This document shows, in pieces, positions 19,272-27,067 of a DNA stretch of 64,000 bases; the stretch's first letter is position 1, and every line of letters begins with the position of its first letter. The notes below the pieces were generated by a model. The model saw only the letters and a list, made by a program, of their open reading frames with translations. It was not told the origin of the DNA and made no database searches. The DNA comes from Sulfurospirillum halorespirans DSM 13726. GTDB taxonomy: Bacteria; Campylobacterota; Campylobacteria; Campylobacterales; Sulfurospirillaceae. A program made the translations under genes and the position numbers. The stretch covers positions 2,418,001-2,482,000 of the forward strand of contig NZ_CP017111.1 of the NCBI RefSeq assembly GCF_001723605.1, read 5' to 3'.

Positions 19272-19683
19272 TTTCGCTCTCTCGAGTTACAATCTTGGTT
19301 TTGAAAGGCAATTTGTGCATTGCAAGTGTTAATGCTTCACGCGCTAACTCTTCAGGAACACCCGCCATTTCAAAAATAATTCTACCAGGCTTAATATTCA
19401 TAACCCACTTATCAACAGAACCTTTACCTTTACCCATACGTGTTTCGATAGGTTTAGCCGTTAATGGTTTGTCTGGGAATACACGAATCCAAGTCTTAGC
19501 TTGACGCTTAACATGTCGTGTATACGCAATCCTCGCAGCCTCAATTTGGCGTGAATCAATACGTCCAGCTTCAACAGCTTTGAGACCGATTTCACCAAAA
19601 GAGATTGATGCGCCACTGCTGGCTTCACCGCGGTTGCGGCCTTTCATCTGCTTTTTATATTTCGTTCTTTTAGGCATTAACAT
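19258..19683 (-). CDS. rplP: 50S ribosomal protein L16
   Basis: Large-subunit protein of 141 residues near the A site. [41 protein letters not shown] and [17 protein letters not shown] are diagnostic. The start shares one base with the rpsC stop; MLMPKR is the usual Campylobacterota N-terminus, so the first ATG is kept. Confidence 0.98.
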   Translation of the reverse strand: MLMPKRTKYKKQMKGRNRGEASSGASISFGEIGLKAVEAGRIDSRQIEAARIAYTRHVKRQAKTWIRVFPDKPLTAKPIETRMGKGKGSVDKWVMNIKPGRIIFEMAGVPEELAREALTLAMHKLPFKTKIVTRESENEVY

Positions 19684-20396
19684 TAGTTTTTACCTCTCTC
19701 TTTACGCGCTCTAGGCTTTCGTGAATTCTCTTTTTCAGGTGCTTCTTCTTTTTCAGGAGCAAGTCCTTTTACAAGAACCTCACCTTTAAAGATCCATACT
19801 TTAACACCGATAACACCGTATGTTGTATGTGCTTCAGCAAAACCATAATCGATTTTTGCACGAAGTGTATGAAGAGGAACGCGTCCTTCTAAGTACCATT
19901 CAGTTCTTGCCATCTCAGCGCCACCAAGACGTCCTGAGACAGAAATTTTAATACCTTTAGCACCTGATTTTTGTGCACCTTGAATCACTTTTTTCATTGC
20001 TCTTCTAAAGGCGACACGGCGCTCAAGTTGCATTGCAACGTTTTCTGCACACAATTGAGCAGAAGCTTGTGGGCGTCTCTCTTCTTTAATGTTAACGTTT
20101 ACATCTTTATCAATTAATTTGGTCAATTTAACTCTTAATTTTTCAATATCAGAGCCTTTTTTACCAATAATGATACCAGGACGTGCAGCAACAACAGTCA
20201 CTCTAAGCTTTTTAGCAGTACGCTCGATCAATATTTGACTGACACCTGCATAGTAAAGCTCTTTTTTCAAGAATGTTCTAATTTTGTAATCTTCACCAAT
20301 GCTTGTCGCTAAGGTTTGTTTACTTGGGAACCAACGTGAATCCCAGTTTCTATTAATACCAAGTCTTAAACCAATCGGATTTACTTTTTGACCCAT
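19683..20396 (-). CDS. rpsC: 30S ribosomal protein S3
   Basis: Small-subunit protein of 237 residues with a KH RNA-binding domain ([20 protein letters not shown]) and the S3 C-terminal domain (ISGRLGG-type segment, here [19 protein letters not shown]). The C-terminal tail is rich in Glu and Lys. The start is two bases after the rplV stop. Confidence 0.98.
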   Translation of the reverse strand: MGQKVNPIGLRLGINRNWDSRWFPSKQTLATSIGEDYKIRTFLKKELYYAGVSQILIERTAKKLRVTVVAARPGIIIGKKGSDIEKLRVKLTKLIDKDVNVNIKEERRPQASAQLCAENVAMQLERRVAFRRAMKKVIQGAQKSGAKGIKISVSGRLGGAEMARTEWYLEGRVPLHTLRAKIDYGFAEAHTTYGVIGVKVWIFKGEVLVKGLAPEKEEAPEKENSRKPRARKERGKN

Positions 20397-20397
20397 C

Positions 20398-20730
20398 TTA
20401 GTCTTCCTTCTTTGCAGCTTTTGCTACTTCAACAAATACATGAGAAGTTGGTTTTCTAATGCCACTCGCACTACCTCTTGCTCTTGGCAGAAAACGTTTA
20501 AGTACCGGACCTGCGTCAACACGGCAAGAAGCAACCACGACTTCTTGTGGTTCAAATCCGCCATTAGAAACAGCAGAAGCGATCACTTTAGAGATGATTT
20601 TTGCACCTTTGTTTGGCATAAACTCTAAACTTGCCATAGCAAGCTCAGCATTCATTCCTTGAACTTCATGTGCAATTAACCTTGCTTTTGTAGGAGATAA
20701 TCTGATAAATTTTAATATTGCTTTGCTCAT
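20398..20730 (-). CDS. rplV: 50S ribosomal protein L22
   Basis: Large-subunit protein of 110 residues lining the exit tunnel. [19 protein letters not shown] and the beta-hairpin region with [20 protein letters not shown] are diagnostic. It lies seven bases after rpsS. Confidence 0.98.
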   Translation of the reverse strand: MSKAILKFIRLSPTKARLIAHEVQGMNAELAMASLEFMPNKGAKIISKVIASAVSNGGFEPQEVVVASCRVDAGPVLKRFLPRARGSASGIRKPTSHVFVEVAKAAKKED

Positions 20731-20737
20731 AGTCTAC

Positions 20738-21019
20738 CTACTTACCAATTTTTTTCTGAACAGAGCCTTTATGACCCTTGAACGTACGAGTTGGTGCGAA
20801 TTCACCCATTTTATAACCGATATGGTTCTCTGTAACGTACACTGGAACAAAGTTTCTACCGTTATGGACATTGAATGTCAAACCGATCATATCAGGAATA
20901 ATAGTACTTCTACGAGACCATGTCTTAATCGGCTTGTTTGATTTTGTCTCTTTTGCTTCAACCGTTTTTTTCAACAAATGAGCATCAACAAAAGGACCTT
21001 TTTTTAGCGATCTAGCCAT
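20738..21019 (-). CDS. rpsS: 30S ribosomal protein S19
   Basis: Small-subunit head protein of 93 residues. [18 protein letters not shown] and [19 protein letters not shown] are diagnostic, followed by [12 protein letters not shown]-type sequence (here [16 protein letters not shown]). It directly abuts rplB. Confidence 0.98.
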   Translation of the reverse strand: MARSLKKGPFVDAHLLKKTVEAKETKSNKPIKTWSRRSTIIPDMIGLTFNVHNGRNFVPVYVTENHIGYKMGEFAPTRTFKGHKGSVQKKIGK

Positions 21020-21850
21020 CTATTTTCCTTTTCTTCTAGAAATAATCAGTTTGTCGCTCGCTTTTTTCTTACGAGTTTTTCTACCTTTAGTTGGTTGTCC
21101 CCATGGAGTTACTGGATGACGTCCTGAGTTGGTTTTACCCTCACCACCACCGTGTGGGTGATCGACTGGGTTCATAGCAGAACCACGTGTTTGAGGACGA
21201 ATACCACGGTGTCTGTTACGACCCGCTTTACCAATGACGACGTTAGCCCAATCCTCGTTTCCGACAACACCAACCGTAGCCATACACTCAGCCAAGATTT
21301 GTCTCATCTCTCCACTTGGAAGTCTTACCATAACATACTGAGTCTCTTTACCCATAAGTTGAGCGTAACCACCAGCACTACGTGCCATTTGTCCGCCTTT
21401 ACCCGGTTTAAGTTCGACGTTATGTAAGATAGTACCAACAGGGATACTTTTAAGTTTCATTGCGTTACCTGGTTTAATATCCAGTCCGCTTTCAGCTGAT
21501 TGAATTTTATCGCCCACTTTTAGACCTGATGGTTGAAGAATATATCTTTTGTCACCATCGGCATAATTGATAAGCGCGATTCTACAGTTTCTGTTTGGAT
21601 CATATTCAATAGCAGCTACGGTTCCCTCTACATCAAATTTTCTTCGTTTGAAGTCAATAATTCTGTAAAGTTTTTTAGCACCCGCTTCTTTATGACGTGA
21701 AGTGATTCTACCATTGTTATTTCTACCTGCCGTTGCAGCAATTTTAACAAGGAGTGAAGGAACACTTGCTTTTGCAGTAATGTCACTTGAATCAAGTCCT
21801 GTTAAAAATCTACGACTGGGGGTATAGGGTTTAAATGATTTTATTGCCAT
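21020..21850 (-). CDS. rplB: 50S ribosomal protein L2
   Basis: Large-subunit protein of 276 residues needed for subunit joining and peptidyl transfer. [15 protein letters not shown] at the start, and the [20 protein letters not shown] signature with its conserved His near residues 220-240, are diagnostic. It abuts rpsS and follows rplW by two bases. Confidence 0.98.
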   Translation of the reverse strand: MAIKSFKPYTPSRRFLTGLDSSDITAKASVPSLLVKIAATAGRNNNGRITSRHKEAGAKKLYRIIDFKRRKFDVEGTVAAIEYDPNRNCRIALINYADGDKRYILQPSGLKVGDKIQSAESGLDIKPGNAMKLKSIPVGTILHNVELKPGKGGQMARSAGGYAQLMGKETQYVMVRLPSGEMRQILAECMATVGVVGNEDWANVVIGKAGRNRHRGIRPQTRGSAMNPVDHPHGGGEGKTNSGRHPVTPWGQPTKGRKTRKKKASDKLIISRRKGK

Positions 21851-21852
21851 GA

Positions 21853-22134
21853 TTACGCCTCCACATTCTCTAGTTTAGCGCCCTCTGGCAACTGAACATA
21901 AAACTTTTTAAAATCATTACGTTTGCCTTCAATGCCTTTAAACTTCTTAACTTTTCCCATAACTCTAAGAGAATTGATTTTTAATGGTGTAAAACCAAAG
22001 TATTGTTTTAATACCTCTTTTAAACCATTTTTTGTCATTCTTACGGAAGTTTGGATAACAACTGTACCATTCTCTTGAAGGCTCAAGCTCTTTTCAGTAT
22101 AAAGGATTGCCTTAATATCAGTAATATCAGCCAT
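21853..22134 (-). CDS. rplW: 50S ribosomal protein L23
   Basis: Exit-tunnel protein of 93 residues that docks trigger factor and [21 protein letters not shown] and [15 protein letters not shown]-like sequence (here [18 protein letters not shown]) are typical. It lies two bases after rplD. Confidence 0.97.
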   Translation of the reverse strand: MADITDIKAILYTEKSLSLQENGTVVIQTSVRMTKNGLKEVLKQYFGFTPLKINSLRVMGKVKKFKGIEGKRNDFKKFYVQLPEGAKLENVEA

Positions 22135-22136
22135 TC

Positions 22137-22751
22137 TTAGCCCTCTTTTGTGATTGTTTCAAGCACTGATTTTTCTATGATTACCGCATAGAACGCAGTT
22201 GCTAAATACGCATTAAGCTCATTCGCTTCGACAAGGTAGCAGTTTTGAAGATTTCTAAACGCTAACAATGTATTCTCATCAACCAATTGCTTAACGATTA
22301 ATGCGTCTCTTGTACCAAGTGTTTTTACGATTTTTGCTGCATCTTTGGTTTTACCTGATTCAACAGTTAAAGAATCAACAACAAAAAGTGCGTTATTGAG
22401 CGCTTTTTCATTCAATGCGAATTCAAGTGCTAATTTTTTCTGTTTTTTATTGACTTTCAAATCATAGTTTTTGTTAGCTCGTGGGCCAAATGCAGCACCA
22501 CCACCAACCCATACTGGACTTCTTCTACTGCCAGCACGTGCACCACCACGACCTTTTTGAGCCCATGGTTTTTTACCACCACCGCTTACTTCACCTTTTG
22601 TTTTGGTGTTAGCAGTGTTGGAACGAAGCGCAGCTTGGTATGATTTGACATAAAGATATAGGTTATGTGAATGGATCTCTTCAAAACTTGAAGGAAGAGC
22701 CAATGCACCAACATTTTCTAATTTTTCATTTAATACGATTGCGCTACTCAT
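22137..22751 (-). CDS. rplD: 50S ribosomal protein L4
   Basis: Large-subunit protein of 204 residues whose loop lines the exit tunnel. The loop sequence [19 protein letters not shown] near residues 56-75 is diagnostic. In E. coli L4 regulates the S10 operon; whether it does so here cannot be seen. The start overlaps the rplC stop by four bases. Confidence 0.98.
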   Translation of the reverse strand: MSSAIVLNEKLENVGALALPSSFEEIHSHNLYLYVKSYQAALRSNTANTKTKGEVSGGGKKPWAQKGRGGARAGSRRSPVWVGGGAAFGPRANKNYDLKVNKKQKKLALEFALNEKALNNALFVVDSLTVESGKTKDAAKIVKTLGTRDALIVKQLVDENTLLAFRNLQNCYLVEANELNAYLATAFYAVIIEKSVLETITKEG

Positions 22752-23326
22752 TTAACAATCCTTGCTTTACCTAATGATCCATTTGCACCTGGAACGGAGC
22801 CTTTAACAGCTAAGATACCATTTTGTGCGTCAAATGAAACGATCTCATTTTTTACAGTCACTTGAGTGTTACCATAATGACCTGGCATTTTTTTGCCTTT
22901 TTGAACACGACCTGGCCATTCGCAGTTACCGATTGAGCCCGTAGTTCTATGGAAACGGTGACCGTGTGCACCAGGACCTCCACTAAAATTGTGACGTTTC
23001 ATAACGCCTGTAAACCCTCTACCTTTAGTACTCAAAGACACTTTAAGTGTTTTTGCTTCACCCAAAGGTGCTGTATCTAAATCGCCTGCTTCAGCGTTTG
23101 CAACATCAAGTGTTACGAAACGATTGAATGCAGCAGAAAGGTTATACTTCTTTTGCTGACCCGCAATAGCTTTGTTCATTTTTTTGCCACTCACATATGA
23201 AACTAAAGCACGTTTTTCAGCGTTAACTTCACATACTTTTGCTTCTAAAACTCTGAGTAACGTGACAGGAACGCTTGGTACTGCGATTGTTCGGCTCATG
23301 CCGATTTTTTCAATAATATATTCCAT
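22748..23326 (-). CDS. rplC: 50S ribosomal protein L3
   Basis: Large-subunit protein of 192 residues. The signature [20 protein letters not shown] and the following [13 protein letters not shown] are diagnostic. Two ATGs stand in tandem (23329 and 23326); the second is preferred because AGGGG lies five bases before it and only two before the first. Confidence 0.96.
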   Translation of the reverse strand: MEYIIEKIGMSRTIAVPSVPVTLLRVLEAKVCEVNAEKRALVSYVSGKKMNKAIAGQQKKYNLSAAFNRFVTLDVANAEAGDLDTAPLGEAKTLKVSLSTKGRGFTGVMKRHNFSGGPGAHGHRFHRTTGSIGNCEWPGRVQKGKKMPGHYGNTQVTVKNEIVSFDAQNGILAVKGSVPGANGSLGKARIVK

Positions 23327-23335
23327 CATTACCCC

Positions 23336-23647
23336 TTATTTACCCATAGCTCTAACTTCAACATTGACTTCAGGTGCCAAGTCAAGTTTCATGAGTGAAT
23401 CAACTGTATCAGTCGTCGCAGACACGATGTCGATCATACGTGCATGGATTCTCATCTCAAATTGCTCTCTTGAAGATTTGTTTACGTGCGGAGATCTAAG
23501 CACTGTATAGCGCTTGATTTTTGTAGGCATAGGAATTGGTCCGACGATCTCGGCTCCAGTTCGTTTGACAGCTTCGACGATAGCTGCAACAGATCTGTCT
23601 AAAACTCTATGGTCATACGCCTTGAGTTTAAGTCTAATTTTTTCCAT
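23336..23647 (-). CDS. rpsJ: 30S ribosomal protein S10
   Basis: Small-subunit protein of 103 residues and the first gene of the S10 operon; also known as Nus[21 protein letters not shown] and [20 protein letters not shown] are diagnostic. The start is at 23647; the frame runs to 23674 but the extra nine residues are not conserved. Confidence 0.98.
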   Translation of the reverse strand: MEKIRLKLKAYDHRVLDRSVAAIVEAVKRTGAEIVGPIPMPTKIKRYTVLRSPHVNKSSREQFEMRIHARMIDIVSATTDTVDSLMKLDLAPEVNVEVRAMGK

Positions 23648-23703
23648 TTGGTACCCCTGTAAAGAACTTGCCACCTTGAAGATGACCTAATTAAAGGACT
23701 GTG

Positions 23704-23732
23704 ATTTTACAACAATAGATATAAGAAGTCAA
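23704..23732 (-). promoter_or_regulatory. Promoter of the S10-spc-alpha ribosomal operon
   Basis: On the minus strand, TTGACT (23727-23732) and TAAAAT (23704-23709) are separated by exactly 17 bases, close to the sigma-70 consensus and unusually complete for Campylobacterota. The leader from about 23697 to rpsJ is about 50 bases. It faces away from the ATPase gene on the plus strand. Confidence 0.75.
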
Positions 23733-23816
23733 GAAACATAGGGCTTTTTAGTGTACAAATATTCATTTTATTTCCTTTTAATAAGGAAGATAATAAACTT
23801 TCCCCAAAGGAAAATG

Positions 23817-24890
23817 ATGCAAACACTCCAATTTTTTTACGAAATGAATTTTAAAAACAGTCTCTTTTTGGATCGAAAACTATCCATCACGCATAAAAAA
23901 ACCATTCTGTATGGTCCACGAAAGAGTGGTAAAAGCCATCTGATTGTTGATCATTTGAGCCATTATGAAAAAGGGAGTTACCTCTACATTGATTTTTCCG
24001 ATGATCGTGTTGAGCCTCATTTAGTTGCGGAGCACTTGCCTCTTTTTGTTCAAAAAAACCGCATCAAACTCCTTGTCATCGAGCATTTTGACTTCTCATT
24101 TGAACTTCCCAATGTGGATGAAATCCTGCTTTCTACCTCTTTTACATGTAAAACACTTGTGGGCTTTGACTCCCTCACACTTTACCCTTTAGATTTTGAG
24201 GAGTTCATCTCGTTTGATAAAAAACACTCGAATATTGAGCATCTTTTCAATCTCTTTGCAAGCCACGGCACCTACCCACACATCGTACAAAGTGTTGAGC
24301 AAGATTATCAACGGCAGATGCAGATGATGTTGCATCTTATTTTAAATGACACGACCACCTTTTTGATCTACAAACGTTTGTGTGAACTGCAAGGAAGCAA
24401 AATTTCGCTCTTTCAAATTTACAACCATTTAAAGAGTTTTACAAAAATTTCCAAAGATAAACTGTATGCCATCACGTCTGAGCTGATTGATCAGAAACTT
24501 CTCTTTTTTATAGAAAAGTACAATCAACCCAGTGCCGCTAAAAAAGTCTATCCGATTGATTTTGCCCTTAAAGACGCCCTCACGTTTAAAAAAGATTTTT
24601 TGAAGCGTTTTGAAAATATGGTTTTTTTGGAGCTGATTAAGCGCGATAAAAATGTCTTTTATGAAGAGGGTATTGACTTTTTTATCCCCGAAGAATCGCT
24701 TGCCATTGTCTGCGTTGGCTTTGCAACCACGGAGGCGATTGAGATGAAACTTCAAAAGCTTTTACCGACCTTTTGGGCTTTACATGTAAAGCGTATTGAA
24801 GTCGTCACCCTGAGCAGTGAAAGTACCAAAGACATCGAAGGCTTTAGCTTCTCCATCGCCCCTTTTTGGGAGTGGGCGCTACAACTCTAA
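23817..24890 (+). CDS. AAA-type ATPase of unknown role
   Basis: Predicted cytoplasmic ATPase of 357 residues. The Walker A motif is GPRKSGKS at residues 33-40 and a Walker-B-like strand LLVIEHFDF follows near 83. The C-terminal half (from about 260) resembles the restriction-nuclease-like part of the DUF4143-type ATPases, but I cannot confirm it. ATG at 23817 is preferred to 23814 or an upstream frame opening at 23751 because AAAGGA sits five bases before it. It converges with and overlaps the SpoIIE gene by 12 bases. A similar ATPase sits beside rpsJ in Helicobacter pylori (from memory). Palindrome sites lie at 24141 and 24779. Confidence 0.7.
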   Translation: MQTLQFFYEMNFKNSLFLDRKLSITHKKTILYGPRKSGKSHLIVDHLSHYEKGSYLYIDFSDDRVEPHLVAEHLPLFVQKNRIKLLVIEHFDFSFELPNVDEILLSTSFTCKTLVGFDSLTLYPLDFEEFISFDKKHSNIEHLFNLFASHGTYPHIVQSVEQDYQRQMQMMLHLILNDTTTFLIYKRLCELQGSKISLFQIYNHLKSFTKISKDKLYAITSELIDQKLLFFIEKYNQPSAAKKVYPIDFALKDALTFKKDFLKRFENMVFLELIKRDKNVFYEEGIDFFIPEESLAIVCVGFATTEAIEMKLQKLLPTFWALHVKRIEVVTLSSESTKDIEGFSFSIAPFWEWALQL

Positions 24891-26129
24891 CGTGGGCGTG
24901 ATGAATTTTTGAATCGTAATGGCATTGCCTTTTTTGTTGAAATAGAAGTGATCCAAAAGCTTGCGAATAATGACAAATCCGCGCCCGCTAAACTTCTCCG
25001 CATTAAGGACAATATTTTTCAGCACCATCGTATCAAATCCTTCGCCTTGATCGCTAATCGTCGCTTCAAAGAGTTCGCGTTTACCATTAGGAATGATGCC
25101 ATAGATGATTTTGATCTTTTTGCGCTGGTGCACTTTCTCAAGTCGCAGCATCTCCTCATCAAATAAATTGTGCTCAATCAGATAATTCTTCCGTGCTTTA
25201 TCAACCCCAAAACTGCCATGTTCCAAAGCATTGAGCAGAAGCTCTGAGAGGGTTAGCATAATCTGGCTCGATGTTTTACTATCGATATAATGTGCTTTAA
25301 GATACTGCGTAATTCCAAGCAGTGCTGCATCAATCGCTTCGTAAGTACTTGGGATACGAAGCACTTTAAACGTTTTGGAAATCTCCAATTTTTGGATGTA
25401 AATATAGGTCAGATCATCATCACCCTTACCTATACGCTCTTTCACTTTATCACGAAAATCTTTCACACAAATAGAGTCAATAAAATCTTCTTTCAAACAC
25501 GAAGCATAGAGTTTTCCATCATGCAGAAGACTCTCGCTGAGCCCATCGCTGTAGCAGAGCATCTTTGCAATTGGAACGGAAGGAAGGATATTGCTGCGAA
25601 CACTTTTTGTGAAAACACTTAAGGGAGGATTGTTACTGCGAATCGATTGAAATTCACCTTTTTCACTGATGATAAAAAAAGCGGGCATGCCACAGGATGC
25701 GTATTTGATAACCGATGCGTGAATGTCATACTCCACGAGCACAATACTCATGATCTCTTCATCAAACAGATTTTTTTGTAAAAATTTGAGCGTTTTGGTG
25801 ATCCACACATCAAAAACAAAGCCCTCTTCCTCTTCGAGCTCATCGAAAAAATAGTTCAAAAATCGTGTGATCGCCATCGCACTCATCGCCGCAGAAAGTC
25901 CTTTGCCCATCGCATCAGCGATAAATCCCACCAACCTTCCATCGTTGGTTTTGCGAAGCGAGTAGGTGTCGCCACTGAGCGTGCTGTGCGGTTTGTAAGA
26001 GATGTCCACGCGCAAAAGCTCTTTTTTCTTGTTTTTCGTCAAATCAATTTGCTGATAGTACAGGTCGTTTTTGATGACAAAAAGCTCTTTATTGAACGCT
26101 TTTTCAAGATCTTCTTTGTGGTGGAACAT
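24879..26129 (-). CDS. SpoIIE-type serine phosphatase fused to an anti-sigma-type ATPase domain
   Basis: Cytoplasmic protein of 416 residues with two domains. Residues about 35-230 form a PP2C/SpoIIE phosphatase with metal-binding Asp54 (SGDTYSL) and Asp72 (IADAMGKGLSAAMSA). Residues about 265-410 form a GHKL histidine-kinase-like ATPase of the RsbW/SpoIIAB type, with an N-box LSELLLNALEHGSFG, SDQGEGFD, and GRGFVIIRKLLD. Such fusions belong to partner-switching circuits in which a STAS protein is phosphorylated and dephosphorylated on Ser. No STAS gene is adjacent; a STAS-like protein is encoded at 53940-54209. There is no sensor domain or membrane segment. The start has AAAGGAG seven bases upstream. 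Confidence 0.88.
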   Translation of the reverse strand: MFHHKEDLEKAFNKELFVIKNDLYYQQIDLTKNKKKELLRVDISYKPHSTLSGDTYSLRKTNDGRLVGFIADAMGKGLSAAMSAMAITRFLNYFFDELEEEEGFVFDVWITKTLKFLQKNLFDEEIMSIVLVEYDIHASVIKYASCGMPAFFIISEKGEFQSIRSNNPPLSVFTKSVRSNILPSVPIAKMLCYSDGLSESLLHDGKLYASCLKEDFIDSICVKDFRDKVKERIGKGDDDLTYIYIQKLEISKTFKVLRIPSTYEAIDAALLGITQYLKAHYIDSKTSSQIMLTLSELLLNALEHGSFGVDKARKNYLIEHNLFDEEMLRLEKVHQRKKIKIIYGIIPNGKRELFEATISDQGEGFDTMVLKNIVLNAEKFSGRGFVIIRKLLDHFYFNKKGNAITIQKFITPTLEL

Positions 26130-26175
26130 GGATTAACTCCTTTGGGACATTTTAGCAAATCTACACTAAACTTCG

Positions 26176-26187
26176 TTTACATGTAAA
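26176..26187. repeat. Iterated palindrome TTTACATGTAAA at the rnhB ribosome site
   Basis: Full 12-mer ending 10 bases before the rnhB ATG. Its last bases run into AAAAGGAG, so a hairpin or a bound protein here could affect translation start of rnhB. Confidence 0.88.
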
Positions 26188-26197
26188 AGGAGTTTGG

Positions 26198-26746
26198 ATG
26201 TTGTGTGGTATTGATGAAGCAGGACGTGGATGTTTAGCAGGACCGTTAGTGGTAGCAGGCGCTATTTTGAAAGAGCCCGTCATAGGACTCAATGACTCCA
26301 AACAACTCACTGAAAAACAGCGCGAAGCATTTTTCGAGATTCTTCAAAGTAAAGCCGAATTTAAAATCGTCTTTTGCGATCATGCTATGGTCGATGCCAA
26401 AGGGCTCAGTGCCTGCCTTAGATACGCTATAGAGACCATTAAAGCCCATTTTGAAGGGCACGATATTTTAATGGACGGTAACTGCAATTTTGGTGTTTCG
26501 GGCATCACAACGATGGTCAAAGCCGATGCCAAAGTTCCAGAAGTCAGTGCTGCAAGCATTTTAGCCAAAGTGAGTCGCGATCGCTACATGTACGAGATCG
26601 CGCCCACCTATCCGCAGTACGAATTTGAAAAACACAAAGGCTATGGCAGTGCTTTACATGTAGAAAAAATCAAAGCCTATGGCTACTGCGAAATTCACCG
26701 AAAATCTTTCAAACTCAAAGCACTCTCTCAACCTTCACTGTTTTGA
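26198..26746 (+). CDS. rnhB: Ribonuclease HII
   Basis: Nuclease of 182 residues that cuts RNA in RNA-DNA hybrids and removes single ribonucleotides. Catalytic Asp6-Glu7 lie in GIDEAGRGCLAGPLVV, a further Asp in ILMDGNCNF near 92, and another in AKVSRDRYM near 125. The C-terminal EKHKGYGSALHVEKIKAYG is typical; the Leu-His-Val there comes from a near-match palindrome site at 26653. AAAAGGAG precedes the ATG. Together with rnhA at 39.5 kb the window carries both RNase H types. Confidence 0.97.
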   Translation: MLCGIDEAGRGCLAGPLVVAGAILKEPVIGLNDSKQLTEKQREAFFEILQSKAEFKIVFCDHAMVDAKGLSACLRYAIETIKAHFEGHDILMDGNCNFGVSGITTMVKADAKVPEVSAASILAKVSRDRYMYEIAPTYPQYEFEKHKGYGSALHVEKIKAYGYCEIHRKSFKLKALSQPSLF

Positions 26747-26751
26747 TCAAT

Positions 26752-26900
26752 AACACGCCTTTAAAGCAAAGCTTTAAAGACTACGTTAGCCACTGAGGCA
26801 CTGAAGCTTGCCAACTTTGTTGGCAGAATAAGGCTTGCTTCATACATTCTTGTCAGATCAAAAAAACAAAGCTCTTTGCCTGCGCTAGCCACTGGATTCT
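26752..26900 (+). repeat. Dispersed intergenic repeat, divergent copy with partial second copy
   Basis: In the 321-base gap between rnhB and the FTR1 gene. It holds ACACG, the perfect hairpin TTTAAAGC-AAA-GCTTTAAA (26760-26778) and CTACGTTAGCCACTGAG, matching the element at 62025. A second hairpin GCCAAC-TTT-GTTGGC (26810-26824) stands where other copies have GCACC-TTT-GGTGC. A degenerate second half-copy follows at about 26866-26896 (AAAGCTCTTTGCCTGCGCTA). No open reading frame of note lies here. Confidence 0.65.
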
Positions 26901-26983
26901 TCAAAAAACTTCGTTTTCATCTCTTTTTTTGTGTGTGTTAAAAATTATTTAACACAAATTTAATACTTCTCAAAGAATTAGAG

Positions 26984-27013
26984 TACTATTATTCGATTGC
27001 GATTATCAATATG
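26984..27013 (+). promoter_or_regulatory. Candidate promoter and Fur box of the FTR1/P19 iron locus
   Basis: A -10-like TACTAT (26984-26989) is followed at 26995-27013 by GATTGCGATTATCAATATG, which matches 13 of 19 positions of the classical Fur box GATAATGATAATCATTATC. The site would cover the transcription start. The orthologous locus is Fur-controlled in C. jejuni (established knowledge from memory), so iron-dependent repression is a reasonable inference. Confidence 0.5.
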
Positions 27014-27026
27014 TAACTCAATTTTA

Positions 27027-27038
27027 TTTACATGTAAC
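27027..27038. repeat. Iterated palindrome (11 of 12) in the FTR1 leader
   Basis: TTTACATGTAAC, 29 bases before the FTR1 start codon and 14 bases after the candidate Fur box. Confidence 0.85.
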
Positions 27039-27067
27039 GCATAACGTAATGAATCAAAGGTAACTCA

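Noticed and set aside
19511-19516. ACATGT in rplP as a family copy
   Set aside because: Flanks (TTA-ACATGT-CGT) do not extend the palindrome; a bare hexamer is expected by chance.
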